A DNA stretch of 64,000 nt from Parabacteroides sp. TM07-1AC (GTDB lineage: Bacteria > Bacteroidota > Bacteroidia > Bacteroidales > Tannerellaceae): assembly GCF_003480915.1 (NCBI RefSeq), contig NZ_QUKD01000009.1:1-64000 (forward strand), written 5' to 3'. Both the position numbers and the translations under genes were made by a program. Positions 45,400-54,940 of this stretch are shown here, one piece after another. Each line of letters starts with the position of its first letter. Position 1 is the first letter of the stretch. Under the pieces are notes generated by a model that saw only the letters and a list, made by a program, of their open reading frames with translations, ran no database searches and had not been told where the DNA came from.

Positions 45400-47459
45400 C
45401 AATACATATGAAAACAACTCTATTTGCTTGTTTATTATTCGTTACGGGTAGTTTGTTTGCCCGTAACCAGGATAAAACATTCCAGCTATTACCACAACCG
45501 CAATCGGTAGAAGTCCTTTCCGGTAAAGGATTGAGCTTTGGTGAATTGTCGTATGTATCGTCGGCTGAGGGCACATCGATCCCAGTACTGGGTGAAATTG
45601 TAGATGGATTGCCTCAAAGTAAACGTAACGGTAAAGGTGTCCGGTTTCAATTGTCGACGACAAATGTACCTGACTCTCCCGAAGGATATGTGCTTGAAAT
45701 ATCTGATAAAGGGGTAATCGTTACATCGAGAGATAATGCCGGGCTTTTTTACGGTGCACAGACCTTGGAACAGTTGCTGGAAGACAGCCGGGATTTTAAG
45801 AAGGAAATACCTTCGATGAAGATAACGGATTATCCGGCCATCGCTTATCGTGCTGTCCATCTGGATACCAAGCATCATCTGGATCGGATGGAGTACTATT
45901 ACCGTATGGTGGATAAGCTGGCCCGTTATAAAGTGAATGCAATAATCTGGGAACTGGAAGATAAGTTGCGTTTCACTCGTCGCCCTGAAGCCGGTGCTCC
46001 GAATGCAATCAGCAAACAGGAGATGCAGGCTTTATGCCGGTATGCGAAGGAGCGGAATGTAGAGATCAGTCCGTTGGTACAAGGTCTGGGACATGCCGGA
46101 TTTATTCTGAAACATCATTGGGAATTGCGGGAGAATCCGGCAAGCGACTGGGAATTCTGTCCGTCCGATCCCCGTACCTACGAGGTGCAGTTCGATCTGT
46201 ATCTGGATGCGCTCGAAGCAATGCCTTACGGGAGATACCTGCATGTGGGCGGGGATGAGATAACAGCTATCGGTATCGATGACCGTTGTAAGGCTACCGG
46301 AAAGTCTGCATTCGAGTTGCAGATGGTATGGTTGAAAAAGGTTTGCCAGTTTGCTGTCGATCATGGTCGTATTCCTATATTTTGGGATGACATGCCGCTT
46401 AAATATGCAGACCTGTGGGAACTGGCTTTGAGCGATAAGACGGAAGAGGAAGTGGCAAAGGAATGGAATACCGAAAAGCTGGATAAAGCGATCGGTCTCT
46501 TTCCGAAAGAATGTGTGTATATGCGTTGGAAATATGAAGATGCGACCACTCCGGCACATCGTAAGCTATTGAAATGGTATAGCGATAAAGGGCTGAAAGT
46601 AATGGGTGCTACTGCTGCGTCAGCCGGCGATTCTCCTTTCCTGCCACGCAATAACACACGGGCGGGATATGTGAAAGGTTTCAGTCAGCTTGTTGCGGAA
46701 AATCATCTGGAAGGGATTCTGGCAACAGCTTGGGATGACGGTTCTCCACATCTGGAAACAGTTTGGCGCGGTTATATCGCGCAAGGCGAGTTCGGCTGGA
46801 ATCCGACAGCACGGGATATAGAAACTTTCAAGGAGGTTCATGCCCAGCGTGAATATGGTTTCCGTCCGGAAGAGAACCGGATGCAATTTCTCGACGAACT
46901 GGAAAAAGCGATCTTCTTCTTTGATGGGGCATTAGTCACTTCCGGACGGAGAAATCCGGCCTGGGGAACAACGGACTTTACTCTGATGGAATTGCCGGAT
47001 AAAGCAAATCCGGGCACATGGAGCGAAACATATAAAGAGAAAATAACGAAAGCCAAAGAAGAAGCGAAACGCTATGAACTTATTGCCAGTGGAGTTCGTA
47101 CGGCTGAAAAGAATGCTTTGCGTAACCGTTATACCCTGGAGGTGTATGAGCAAACGAATAATCTGCAAAACTATCCGACCCGTTTGATATTGGCATTGAA
47201 TGAGTATGACACGGCGAAAGATGCTGCTGCCCGCAAAGCCGCTTTGGATAAAGTTGTCGGAGTTTGTAATTATTTCAAAGAAATGCGTTCAAACCTGGAA
47301 GCCGTTTATTCGGAAACCCGCTTTATGCAGCAACCGGTAGGTTTTATTGCCGATATGAATCACCATAACCATTTGTCATCGAAAACAGAAAATAGCGACT
47401 GGCTCTATCTGTATGAAATCCCGATGATAAAGAAGGTGCTTCAATGGGCTGATCAATAA
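45396..47459 (+). CDS. Glycoside hydrolase family 20, beta-N-acetylhexosaminidase
   Basis: A 687-residue exported enzyme that removes terminal beta-GlcNAc or GalNAc. It starts in the stop codon of the GH2 gene (ATGA at 45396); ATG 45408 opens the signal peptide directly and is an equally good start. The GH20b domain (about 25-150) precedes the barrel, with AVHLDTKHHLDRMEYYYRMVDKLARYKVN and the catalytic Asp-Glu pair in HVGGDEITAIG (D287, E288 counted from 45396). A helical C-terminal part (about 530-687) is longer than in minimal GH20 enzymes. It lies between two GH2 genes. Confidence 0.92.
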   Translation: MTIHMKTTLFACLLFVTGSLFARNQDKTFQLLPQPQSVEVLSGKGLSFGELSYVSSAEGTSIPVLGEIVDGLPQSKRNGKGVRFQLSTTNVPDSPEGYVLEISDKGVIVTSRDNAGLFYGAQTLEQLLEDSRDFKKEIPSMKITDYPAIAYRAVHLDTKHHLDRMEYYYRMVDKLARYKVNAIIWELEDKLRFTRRPEAGAPNAISKQEMQALCRYAKERNVEISPLVQGLGHAGFILKHHWELRENPASDWEFCPSDPRTYEVQFDLYLDALEAMPYGRYLHVGGDEITAIGIDDRCKATGKSAFELQMVWLKKVCQFAVDHGRIPIFWDDMPLKYADLWELALSDKTEEEVAKEWNTEKLDKAIGLFPKECVYMRWKYEDATTPAHRKLLKWYSDKGLKVMGATAASAGDSPFLPRNNTRAGYVKGFSQLVAENHLEGILATAWDDGSPHLETVWRGYIAQGEFGWNPTARDIETFKEVHAQREYGFRPEENRMQFLDELEKAIFFFDGALVTSGRRNPAWGTTDFTLMELPDKANPGTWSETYKEKITKAKEEAKRYELIASGVRTAEKNALRNRYTLEVYEQTNNLQNYPTRLILALNEYDTAKDAAARKAALDKVVGVCNYFKEMRSNLEAVYSETRFMQQPVGFIADMNHHNHLSSKTENSDWLYLYEIPMIKKVLQWADQ

Positions 47460-47493
47460 TAGACTTAATTTATAACATACAAATTATTTGACC

Positions 47494-50160
47494 ATGAAGA
47501 AAATAACATTGACAATGTTGATATGTTTGCTGTGTCTCCCCTTATGGGCGGCACATCAACCGGAATTTTCTACTGCCGGTTTCTTTCAGCTGGAAAATAC
47601 CGGACGTGATGTTTACTCCATGAATCCGGCCTGGCGTTTCTATAAGGGAGCTGCGCAGGGAGCTGATGCAAAAGAGTTTAATGATAAAGACTGGATGGTC
47701 GTTTCCCTGCCACATGGCATTGAATACCTGCCGACTGAGGCCAGTGGCTGCATTAACTATCAGGGGGAAGTGTGGTATCGCAAGCATTTTACACCCGATG
47801 CCGCTTTGAAAGGAAAGAAACTATTCCTGCATTTCGAAGCAATTATGGGGAAAAGCAAGGTGTTTGTAAACGGTAAACAACTGACCGAACATTTCGGAGG
47901 TTATCTTCCTGTTGTGGTGGATGTAACGGACGTACTCGACTGGAATGGCGATAATGTGATTGCCGTATGGACAGACAATAGCGACGATCCGTCCTATCCT
48001 CCCGGAAAAGCCCAGGATGTATTGGACTATACCTATTTCGGAGGTATTTACCGCGACTGCTGGCTGATTGCCCATAACAATATCTTTATCACCGATCCGA
48101 ATTATGCGGATGAGGTGGCCGGAGGCGGATTATTTGTGGCTTTCGATAAGGTGTCGGATAACTCTGCTGAGGTTTTGTTGAAATTGCAGGTACGTAACGA
48201 GACGAAGAAAGCGTTTACTGGTGTAGTAGAATATGAATTGCAGCAACCGGATGGCAAACAGGTCGCTTTTCTGAATGATAAGGTGAAGATTAGAGCGGGT
48301 AAAGCTGTAAATAGTTCTGATAAATTGTTAGTAAAGAACCCGTTGTTGTGGAGTCCGTCTTCACCTACATTGTATAATCTGTTGGTACGTATCTGTGATG
48401 AACAAGGGAATGTGATCGACGGTTATCGTCGCCGTATCGGTATCCGTAGTATCGAGTTTAAAGGGAAAGACGGTTTCTGGTTGAACGGTAAACGGTATGA
48501 GAAGCCGTTGATCGGAGCAAACCGCCATCAGGATTTTGCCGTTGTCGGTAATGCGGTGGCTAACAGCATCCACTGGCGTGATGCGAAAAAGCTGAAAGAT
48601 GTAGGTATGGAAGTGATCCGTAACGCCCATTGTCCGCAAGATCCCGCCTTTATGGATGCCTGCGACGAACTGGGACTGTTCGTGATCGTCAATACTCCCG
48701 GCTGGCAGTTTTGGAACGATGCTCCCGAATTTGCCCAGCGTGTGTACAGCGATATCCGTCACCTGGTACGTCGCGACCGTAACCATCCTTCGGTCTGGCT
48801 GTGGGAACCGATCCTGAACGAAACCTGGTATCCGGCAGACTTTGCCAAGAACACAAACGATATCGTACATGCTGAATATCCTTACCCGTCCTGCTATTGC
48901 GGTAGTGACAGTGAAGCACGTGGTCATGAAGTCTTTCCGGTACTTTTTGCTCATCCTCAGAATGCAGATAAGGAATGGGCGATAAAAGAATTAGATCCGT
49001 CGAAAACCTATTTTACCCGCGAATGGGGAGATAATGTGGATGACTGGAATTCGCATAACTCCCCTAGTCGTGTTGCCCGTAACTGGGGTGAACAGGCGAT
49101 GTTGATACAGGCGCAGCATTATGCTTCACCTTCCTATCCTTATACCAGTTATGATGCGTTGTTTCAGACTTCCCGTCAGCATGTAGGCGGTTGCCTTTGG
49201 CATTCGTTCGACCATCAACGCGGTTATCACCCCGATCCTTTTTACGGAGGTATCATGGATGTATTCCGTCAGCCCAAGTTTTCATACTATATGTTCAAAG
49301 CCCAGCGTCCGCCTGTTAAGAGCGACTTGATTGCAGAAACGGGGCCGATGGTGTTTATTGCCAATGAAATGACTCCATTCTCCGGTAAAGATGTCGTTGT
49401 CTATTCCAATTGTGATGAGGTACGTCTGACTTTTAATAAAGATGGAAAGACATCTACTTATAAGAAAGACAAAAACCGGAAAGGAATGCCGTCACCGGTA
49501 ATTACTTTCCCCGGTATGTATGATTTTATGGTAGACAAGGCTCTGTCGAGAGACAGGAAACAGGAGGATGTCTATTTACTGGCAGAAGGTCTGATAGATG
49601 GAAAAGTGGTTGCTACCCATAAAGTAACGCCTGCCCGGCGCCCGGAGAAACTGTTGCTTTGGGTAGATAACGAGGATACGAACCTGGAGGCAAACGGCTC
49701 TGACTTTGTAACAGTAGTTGCAGCTATTGCCGATAAACAAGGTAACATTAAGCGTTTGAACAATTATTTCATCAAGTTCCATATCGAAGGTGAAGGACGT
49801 ATCTTGGGAAGTGCCGATATTATGGCGAATCCGGCTCCGGTGAAATGGGGAACTGCCCCGGTACTGGTACAGTCTACCTTGAAACCCGGGAAGATCAAAG
49901 TGATGGCCAGTGTTTTGATGGAAGGCTCCCAGATGCCGATCAGCGCAGAGCTTGAACTGGAAAGTACTCCGGCTGTTTATCCGTTAGTCTATAATCAATC
50001 GGAAGCCGTTCTTATACCTCTGACTGTAACCGGTAAAACAGATGTACAAATGAGCAAATCATCAGCCGAACGTGAAGTAGAACGTCTTCAGAAAGAACTG
50101 AATGCCCTGAAACTGAAGGAGGTCGAAAGACAGCAGACCGAATTTGGAGAACAACGGTAG
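47494..50160 (+). CDS. Glycoside hydrolase family 2 protein with C-terminal coiled-coil
   Basis: An 888-residue exported enzyme starting at ATG 47494 (a TTG at 47488 is in frame). Signal peptide ends LWAAHQ. The GH2 sugar-binding domain (about 35-190) carries YFGGIYRDCWLI. The barrel has ANRHQDFAVVG, acid/base E443 in EPILNETWYP and candidate nucleophile E510 in TREWGD. The last 35 residues (EREVERLQKELNALKLKEVE) form a heptad-like coiled coil unusual for GH2, perhaps for oligomerisation. It is last gene of the right locus before a clear terminator. Substrate probably a beta-galactoside; uncertain. Confidence 0.87.
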   Translation: MKKITLTMLICLLCLPLWAAHQPEFSTAGFFQLENTGRDVYSMNPAWRFYKGAAQGADAKEFNDKDWMVVSLPHGIEYLPTEASGCINYQGEVWYRKHFTPDAALKGKKLFLHFEAIMGKSKVFVNGKQLTEHFGGYLPVVVDVTDVLDWNGDNVIAVWTDNSDDPSYPPGKAQDVLDYTYFGGIYRDCWLIAHNNIFITDPNYADEVAGGGLFVAFDKVSDNSAEVLLKLQVRNETKKAFTGVVEYELQQPDGKQVAFLNDKVKIRAGKAVNSSDKLLVKNPLLWSPSSPTLYNLLVRICDEQGNVIDGYRRRIGIRSIEFKGKDGFWLNGKRYEKPLIGANRHQDFAVVGNAVANSIHWRDAKKLKDVGMEVIRNAHCPQDPAFMDACDELGLFVIVNTPGWQFWNDAPEFAQRVYSDIRHLVRRDRNHPSVWLWEPILNETWYPADFAKNTNDIVHAEYPYPSCYCGSDSEARGHEVFPVLFAHPQNADKEWAIKELDPSKTYFTREWGDNVDDWNSHNSPSRVARNWGEQAMLIQAQHYASPSYPYTSYDALFQTSRQHVGGCLWHSFDHQRGYHPDPFYGGIMDVFRQPKFSYYMFKAQRPPVKSDLIAETGPMVFIANEMTPFSGKDVVVYSNCDEVRLTFNKDGKTSTYKKDKNRKGMPSPVITFPGMYDFMVDKALSRDRKQEDVYLLAEGLIDGKVVATHKVTPARRPEKLLLWVDNEDTNLEANGSDFVTVVAAIADKQGNIKRLNNYFIKFHIEGEGRILGSADIMANPAPVKWGTAPVLVQSTLKPGKIKVMASVLMEGSQMPISAELELESTPAVYPLVYNQSEAVLIPLTVTGKTDVQMSKSSAEREVERLQKELNALKLKEVERQQTEFGEQR

Positions 50161-50184
50161 TTCTGTCCATTTATTATTAAGTAA

Positions 50185-50223
50185 AAGAGTCTTGAATTTC
50201 CATAAAAAATCAAGGCTCTTTTT
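50185..50223 (+). terminator. Terminator of the right glycan locus
   Basis: AGAGTCTTGA (50186-50195) pairs with TCAAGGCTCT (50210-50219), followed by a T-run. Confidence 0.85.
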
Positions 50224-50331
50224 GTGTGTGTTTATATTTGAACTTACATTTTGTAGGGTTTATTTGCTTGTATAATTGTCATTTGGACCTATTTTCTTAA
50301 TAAAATAGTGCAATTTATCAAATGTTTACTT

Positions 50332-50339
50332 TATTTTTG
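50332..50339 (+). promoter_or_regulatory. Promoter box for the susC-...-GH16 operon
   Basis: TATTTTTG, a TAnnTTTG match 58 bases before the susC start, with no good -33 element. A second match (TATATTTG, 50233-50240) lies further upstream. No sigma/fecR pair is linked to this operon. Confidence 0.45.
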
Positions 50340-50397
50340 TGGCTTTAGTTCAGGGAGATTGAGTGAATGTTTATGAATTTAGCACAAATTTAGGATT

Positions 50398-53300
50398 ATG
50401 AGGAAAGGAGTCAGGAATTTATTGTGCACCCCCCTGAATCGTTATTGTTGTTGTTTGTTATTGGGAGTGTTATCTCAGAATACGTTTGCGACAACAACTG
50501 CTGAAAAGGATGCTTTTTATTCTGTCTGGCAGAAAACAACGGTTTCAGGAACAGTGGTGGATGAGAGTGGATTGCCTGTTATTGGTGCAACAATTGTTGC
50601 GGAAAAGGTAGAAGGGGGTACGATTACCGATGATAACGGCAGATTTGATCTGGCTGTTCCCGAGGGAGTGAAGAAAGTAAAACTGAGAATCAGTTTTATA
50701 GGTATGACAACACAAGAGGTTACGGTTACCGCCGGTATGCCGGTTACTATTACTTTGCGCGAAGATGTAACGATGCTGTCTGATGTTGTTGTTATTGGCT
50801 ACGGAACGGAGAAAAAGAAAAATATAGCGGGTGCCGTATCCAATATTACCAGCGAGGAACTGACCAAGACTTCGGTTGAAAGTGTCCAGAAAGCACTTCA
50901 GGGAAAAGTGTCCGGTGTTCAGATTATTACGGCGAACGGAACACCTGGTGGTGCTGTATCGGTAAATATCCGCGGACGAAGTACGTTCAGTGGCGGTACA
51001 GCTCCTTTATATATTATCGATGGGGTTCAGATGGTGACGGGAGACCAGTCGACCGGTATTGTAAAAAGTACGGATGTTCTTTCTACTTTGAATCCGGATG
51101 AAATCGAATCGATCGATATACTGAAAGACGGTGCTTCTGCTTCTATCTACGGAGCTCAGGCCGCCAATGGTGTTGTTTTGATTACGACCAAGAAAGGAAA
51201 GGAAGGAAAAACTAAGATATCGGTCAAATTATCAGGCGGTATGCAGAAGATCAGCAATAAACTGGATCTACTGACGGCTTCGCAGGTGGCAGAACTGGAT
51301 TTGCTGGCGATGAAGAATCGTTATGGGGAAACCAGTTCCGAATATCTAGGGCGATTGAGTCAGTATCAGGGTTTTGGCTGGGGAGACGATGGTTTCTCAA
51401 AGGCTCAGACGACAGACTGGTATGATATGATTTACCGTACGGCTTATACTTCGGATGCTCAGATCAGTGCAACAGGGGGAACGGCTAAAACAAAATATTT
51501 TCTTTCTGCTGCTTATAATAAAACGGATGGAATTGTAAAAGAAACCGGATTTCAGCGCGGTGCTTTCCGTGTGAATCTGACACAGGAGTTACTGCCCTGG
51601 TTGAGTATCTCTACTAATAACAATTACAGTGTGATGGATCAGGATCAGTATAGTGGCGTACGTGCAGCTAACCCAAGCCGTGTTGCTGTGCTGGTACACC
51701 CAGCTAACTCGCCTTATGGCAAAAATGGAGAGTTTGTGCGTGACCTGCCTTATGGTTATTATCAGCATAATTCATTGCAAATGCTGAACCTGAATGAATA
51801 TAGCGGACGGACAAGCAAACTGATTACTGCAAACTCGCTGGATTTTAAAATACTGGAGGGACTGACTTTTAAATCGAGTTATAATGCGGACCTGACAACT
51901 ATCGAAGAACATAGTTTCATTGATCCCCGTACCCGTGAAGGTGCAAAGGAAAATGGATCGGTTACCTCAATGACCGGTAAATTGATTAATTTTCAGACAG
52001 AACAAGTTGCTTCCTATAATAATGTATTTAATGAAATACATCGTATTTCGGCAGTTGCTGGTTTTTCTTACCGTCATGAACAATATAAGCGTCACGGAGC
52101 AACCGGAACGGGAGTATCCGATCCTTCATTACATTTGTTGGGAACGACAGCTGTTGCCAAAGAAGTATCCGGAACTTTCTCTGAATGGAAGATGGCCAGT
52201 TTATTCGCCCGTGTAAATTATACGTTGAAAGATCGTTATATACTGACCGGAACAATCCGCCGTGATGGCTCTTCCCGTTTCGGTGAAAATAATAAATGGG
52301 GAATTTTTCCGTCTGTATCGGCTGCTTGGCGGATTATTGAAGAACCTTTTATGGAACCGGTGAAAAGTTGGTTGAGCGATCTGAAATTACGTGGAAGCTA
52401 TGGTATTACCGGTAATTCGGACATAGGGGATTATACGGCACGCCGTTGGTATTCAAGTGGAGGCGCATATGATAACTCTTCTGCAATCATACCTACTTAT
52501 ATAGGTAACCCTTATCTGACATGGGAAAAGAATCATTCCCGTAATATCGGTATTACTACAGGTTTTCTGGATGACAGGATCACATTGGAAACTGATTTCT
52601 ATCTGAATGATACGAAAGACCTGCTTTATAACCGTACGATCCCTGCCACAACCGGCTTTACCGTTATCCCGTCCAATATGGGGGGCGTGCGTAATAAAGG
52701 TGTTGATATTATGCTGAATACTGTAAATGTACGGGCTGGAGGTTTTGAATGGCGTTCTGCACTGAACTTATCGTTTACAAAAAATGAGATAACGGAGTTA
52801 CAGGATGGTCTGGATGTATTGGGAGACTATAAGGTGGGGCAGTCGATCTCTTCCTTGCCTACTTATCAGTGGGCGGGTGTGAACTCAGCCGACGGGCGCC
52901 CGATGTATTATGACAAAGACGGGTATATAACCTATGTTCCGAAAGATGAGGATCGTATTTGGACAAAACCGGCTGATCCTACTTTCTATGGAGGATTCAA
53001 TAATGATTTTACCTGGAAAGGGTTTACGTTGTCCGTATTTTTCCAGTTCCAGCGTGGTGCTGTCAGTCTTTGGAATGACAAACTGGTACTTGCCTCTTAT
53101 GAAGGTGATACCAATTTGCTGAGTGATATGTATTATAAACATTGGAGTCAGCCTGGCGATATGACCTGGGTTCCGAAGCCATCTTACCAGAGTGCTTATC
53201 CGGGCAATCCGCGCCAGATATCGGAATATTCTACTTTATGTTATGAAAAAACCGATTATATCAAACTGAAGAATGTTAGTCTGAGTTATGACTTCCCGGC

Positions 53301-53469
53301 CAAATGGCTGAAAGGATTGTATATCTCGAACCTGCAATTGTACGTGTCCGGCTATAACTTGTGGACAACAACTACTTATCCCGGACATGATCCTGAATTT
53401 ACCGGTGGTGATCTGGGTACTTACCCGCAGTCACGTAGCTATACGGTTGGATTGAAGGTAGATTTCTAA
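50398..53469 (+). CDS. SusC/RagA-family transporter without STN domain
   Basis: A 1023-residue TonB-linked transporter. A signal-like segment (about 15-32) leads directly to a CarboxypepD-like domain (about 48-130, VSGTVVDESGLPVIGATI), the signature SDVVVIGYGTEKKKNIAGAV, the plug (KVSGVQIITANGTPGGAVSVNIRG) and the barrel. The STN domain of the other three SusC proteins is absent, fitting the lack of a sigma/FecR pair. It heads a run of nine same-strand genes to 62236 and pairs with susD 20 bases downstream. Substrate unknown; the peptidase-like neighbours hint at peptides. Confidence 0.95.
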   Translation: MRKGVRNLLCTPLNRYCCCLLLGVLSQNTFATTTAEKDAFYSVWQKTTVSGTVVDESGLPVIGATIVAEKVEGGTITDDNGRFDLAVPEGVKKVKLRISFIGMTTQEVTVTAGMPVTITLREDVTMLSDVVVIGYGTEKKKNIAGAVSNITSEELTKTSVESVQKALQGKVSGVQIITANGTPGGAVSVNIRGRSTFSGGTAPLYIIDGVQMVTGDQSTGIVKSTDVLSTLNPDEIESIDILKDGASASIYGAQAANGVVLITTKKGKEGKTKISVKLSGGMQKISNKLDLLTASQVAELDLLAMKNRYGETSSEYLGRLSQYQGFGWGDDGFSKAQTTDWYDMIYRTAYTSDAQISATGGTAKTKYFLSAAYNKTDGIVKETGFQRGAFRVNLTQELLPWLSISTNNNYSVMDQDQYSGVRAANPSRVAVLVHPANSPYGKNGEFVRDLPYGYYQHNSLQMLNLNEYSGRTSKLITANSLDFKILEGLTFKSSYNADLTTIEEHSFIDPRTREGAKENGSVTSMTGKLINFQTEQVASYNNVFNEIHRISAVAGFSYRHEQYKRHGATGTGVSDPSLHLLGTTAVAKEVSGTFSEWKMASLFARVNYTLKDRYILTGTIRRDGSSRFGENNKWGIFPSVSAAWRIIEEPFMEPVKSWLSDLKLRGSYGITGNSDIGDYTARRWYSSGGAYDNSSAIIPTYIGNPYLTWEKNHSRNIGITTGFLDDRITLETDFYLNDTKDLLYNRTIPATTGFTVIPSNMGGVRNKGVDIMLNTVNVRAGGFEWRSALNLSFTKNEITELQDGLDVLGDYKVGQSISSLPTYQWAGVNSADGRPMYYDKDGYITYVPKDEDRIWTKPADPTFYGGFNNDFTWKGFTLSVFFQFQRGAVSLWNDKLVLASYEGDTNLLSDMYYKHWSQPGDMTWVPKPSYQSAYPGNPRQISEYSTLCYEKTDYIKLKNVSLSYDFPAKWLKGLYISNLQLYVSGYNLWTTTTYPGHDPEFTGGDLGTYPQSRSYTVGLKVDF

Positions 53470-53489
53470 TGTAAACAGATAATCAGAAA

Positions 53490-54923
53490 ATGAAAAAAGA
53501 CAGAATATATACAATCTTGGTACTTTCGTGCCTGCTGTTTGTAACAGGGTGCGACAAGATGTTGGAAACAAAATCGCAAACCTTGCTTCCCCAGGATAAA
53601 TTGCAGACGGAAGCCGGATGCGAAGCCATGTTGTATGGAGTTTATGACCTGATGCAGGAAACAGCATTTTATGGTCGTGACATATTGACTGTACCGGAAG
53701 TTCTAGCGGACAACTCCCGTCTTTCTCCGCTTGCCTCCCGTTATAAAGGACAAGCAGATAACCGTATCGGTTCCCATCTTGATATTTGGGTGGAATCATA
53801 TGAGATAATTGCTTTACTGAATGAAGTGATCGAGTATGCGGAGAAGCTACCTGAAACTCCGAAAGCAAAAGCGATCTGGGGGGAAGCATTAGCACTTCGC
53901 GGATTGACTTATTTTAATCTGGCACGTGTCTATGGACGTGAACCGGGACATCTGGTAGATAATTTCGATTTGTGCGTGCCGTTGATTCTGAAGGCATTTT
54001 TCTATGATGGCGGTCCGATGGGCGAAGAAGTGTATCCGGCTCGTGCGACAGTGGCTGAAGTGTGGGGGCAGATAGAAAAAGATCTGACCGAGGGTTTTTC
54101 TTTGTTGAAAGGAAACGACGACGGTTTGATGCCGAAACGAATGGGTTCGCTGGCTACGCAGGCGATACTTTCCCGTGTGTATCTTTATGAAGGAAAATGG
54201 AAGGAGTGTGTGGAAGCATCCGATTATGTAACAGCTAATGCTCCGTTTGATCTATATGGAGGTACCTATACGGATATTTTCTCCAAAGGAGAAGAAACGA
54301 TATTTTATTTGTACTTTACCAATTCTGAAAACTGGGGTTCAAGTTCATTGCAATCGATCAATGGGATGATGGAATCTGAACTTGACAGTGAAGGATACGA
54401 TATTGGTAAAGGAGTAGGAGATGCCGACCTGTGTGTTGCTGAAGAGTTAATCGCTCTGTTCGATCAGAAAAATGATCTCCGTTTCAAAGCTTTCCGGAAG
54501 GCAAAAATCAATGGGGAAAAAGTTTGGTGGACGAAAAAGTTCAGCGGTTGGCAGGGAGCGTTCGGTTTGGATAATGTGCCTGTTATCCGTTTGTCGGAAG
54601 TGGTATTGAATCGGGCAGAAGCACAGGCTGAATTAAAAAAGGATACAGAGGCTTTGGCTGATGTGAACGAACTTCGTACAAAACGCGGACTGGACGCCGT
54701 GTCCTTTTCCGGAGCAGAACTATTGAATGAAATTTTGTTGCAGCGTCGTTTGGAACTGGCCCAGGAAGGTCATCGTTTCTTCGATCTGAAACGTAGGGGT
54801 GAAACAATCTCGAAACCGGCCGGACGTACTCCTGTCTCTTATGAGGATTTCCGAGTAGTGGCACGTATTTCCGAGACGCAGATGGATGCGAACAAGAACC
54901 TGAAAAACAACCCGGGATATTAA
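53490..54923 (+). CDS. SusD/RagB-family nutrient-binding lipoprotein
   Basis: A 477-residue surface lipoprotein; lipobox cysteine at 21 (LLFVTGCDKML). It has ALALRGLTYFNLARVYGREPG, a cue to the SusD TPR core, and RLSEVVLNRAEAQAELKKD, then LLQRRLELAQEGHRFFDLKRRG at the C-terminus. It lies between susC and two choice-of-anchor J lipoproteins, which may act as accessory surface binding proteins. Confidence 0.94.
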   Translation: MKKDRIYTILVLSCLLFVTGCDKMLETKSQTLLPQDKLQTEAGCEAMLYGVYDLMQETAFYGRDILTVPEVLADNSRLSPLASRYKGQADNRIGSHLDIWVESYEIIALLNEVIEYAEKLPETPKAKAIWGEALALRGLTYFNLARVYGREPGHLVDNFDLCVPLILKAFFYDGGPMGEEVYPARATVAEVWGQIEKDLTEGFSLLKGNDDGLMPKRMGSLATQAILSRVYLYEGKWKECVEASDYVTANAPFDLYGGTYTDIFSKGEETIFYLYFTNSENWGSSSLQSINGMMESELDSEGYDIGKGVGDADLCVAEELIALFDQKNDLRFKAFRKAKINGEKVWWTKKFSGWQGAFGLDNVPVIRLSEVVLNRAEAQAELKKDTEALADVNELRTKRGLDAVSFSGAELLNEILLQRRLELAQEGHRFFDLKRRGETISKPAGRTPVSYEDFRVVARISETQMDANKNLKNNPGY

Positions 54924-54940
54924 TTAACAAGGAGAATAAT

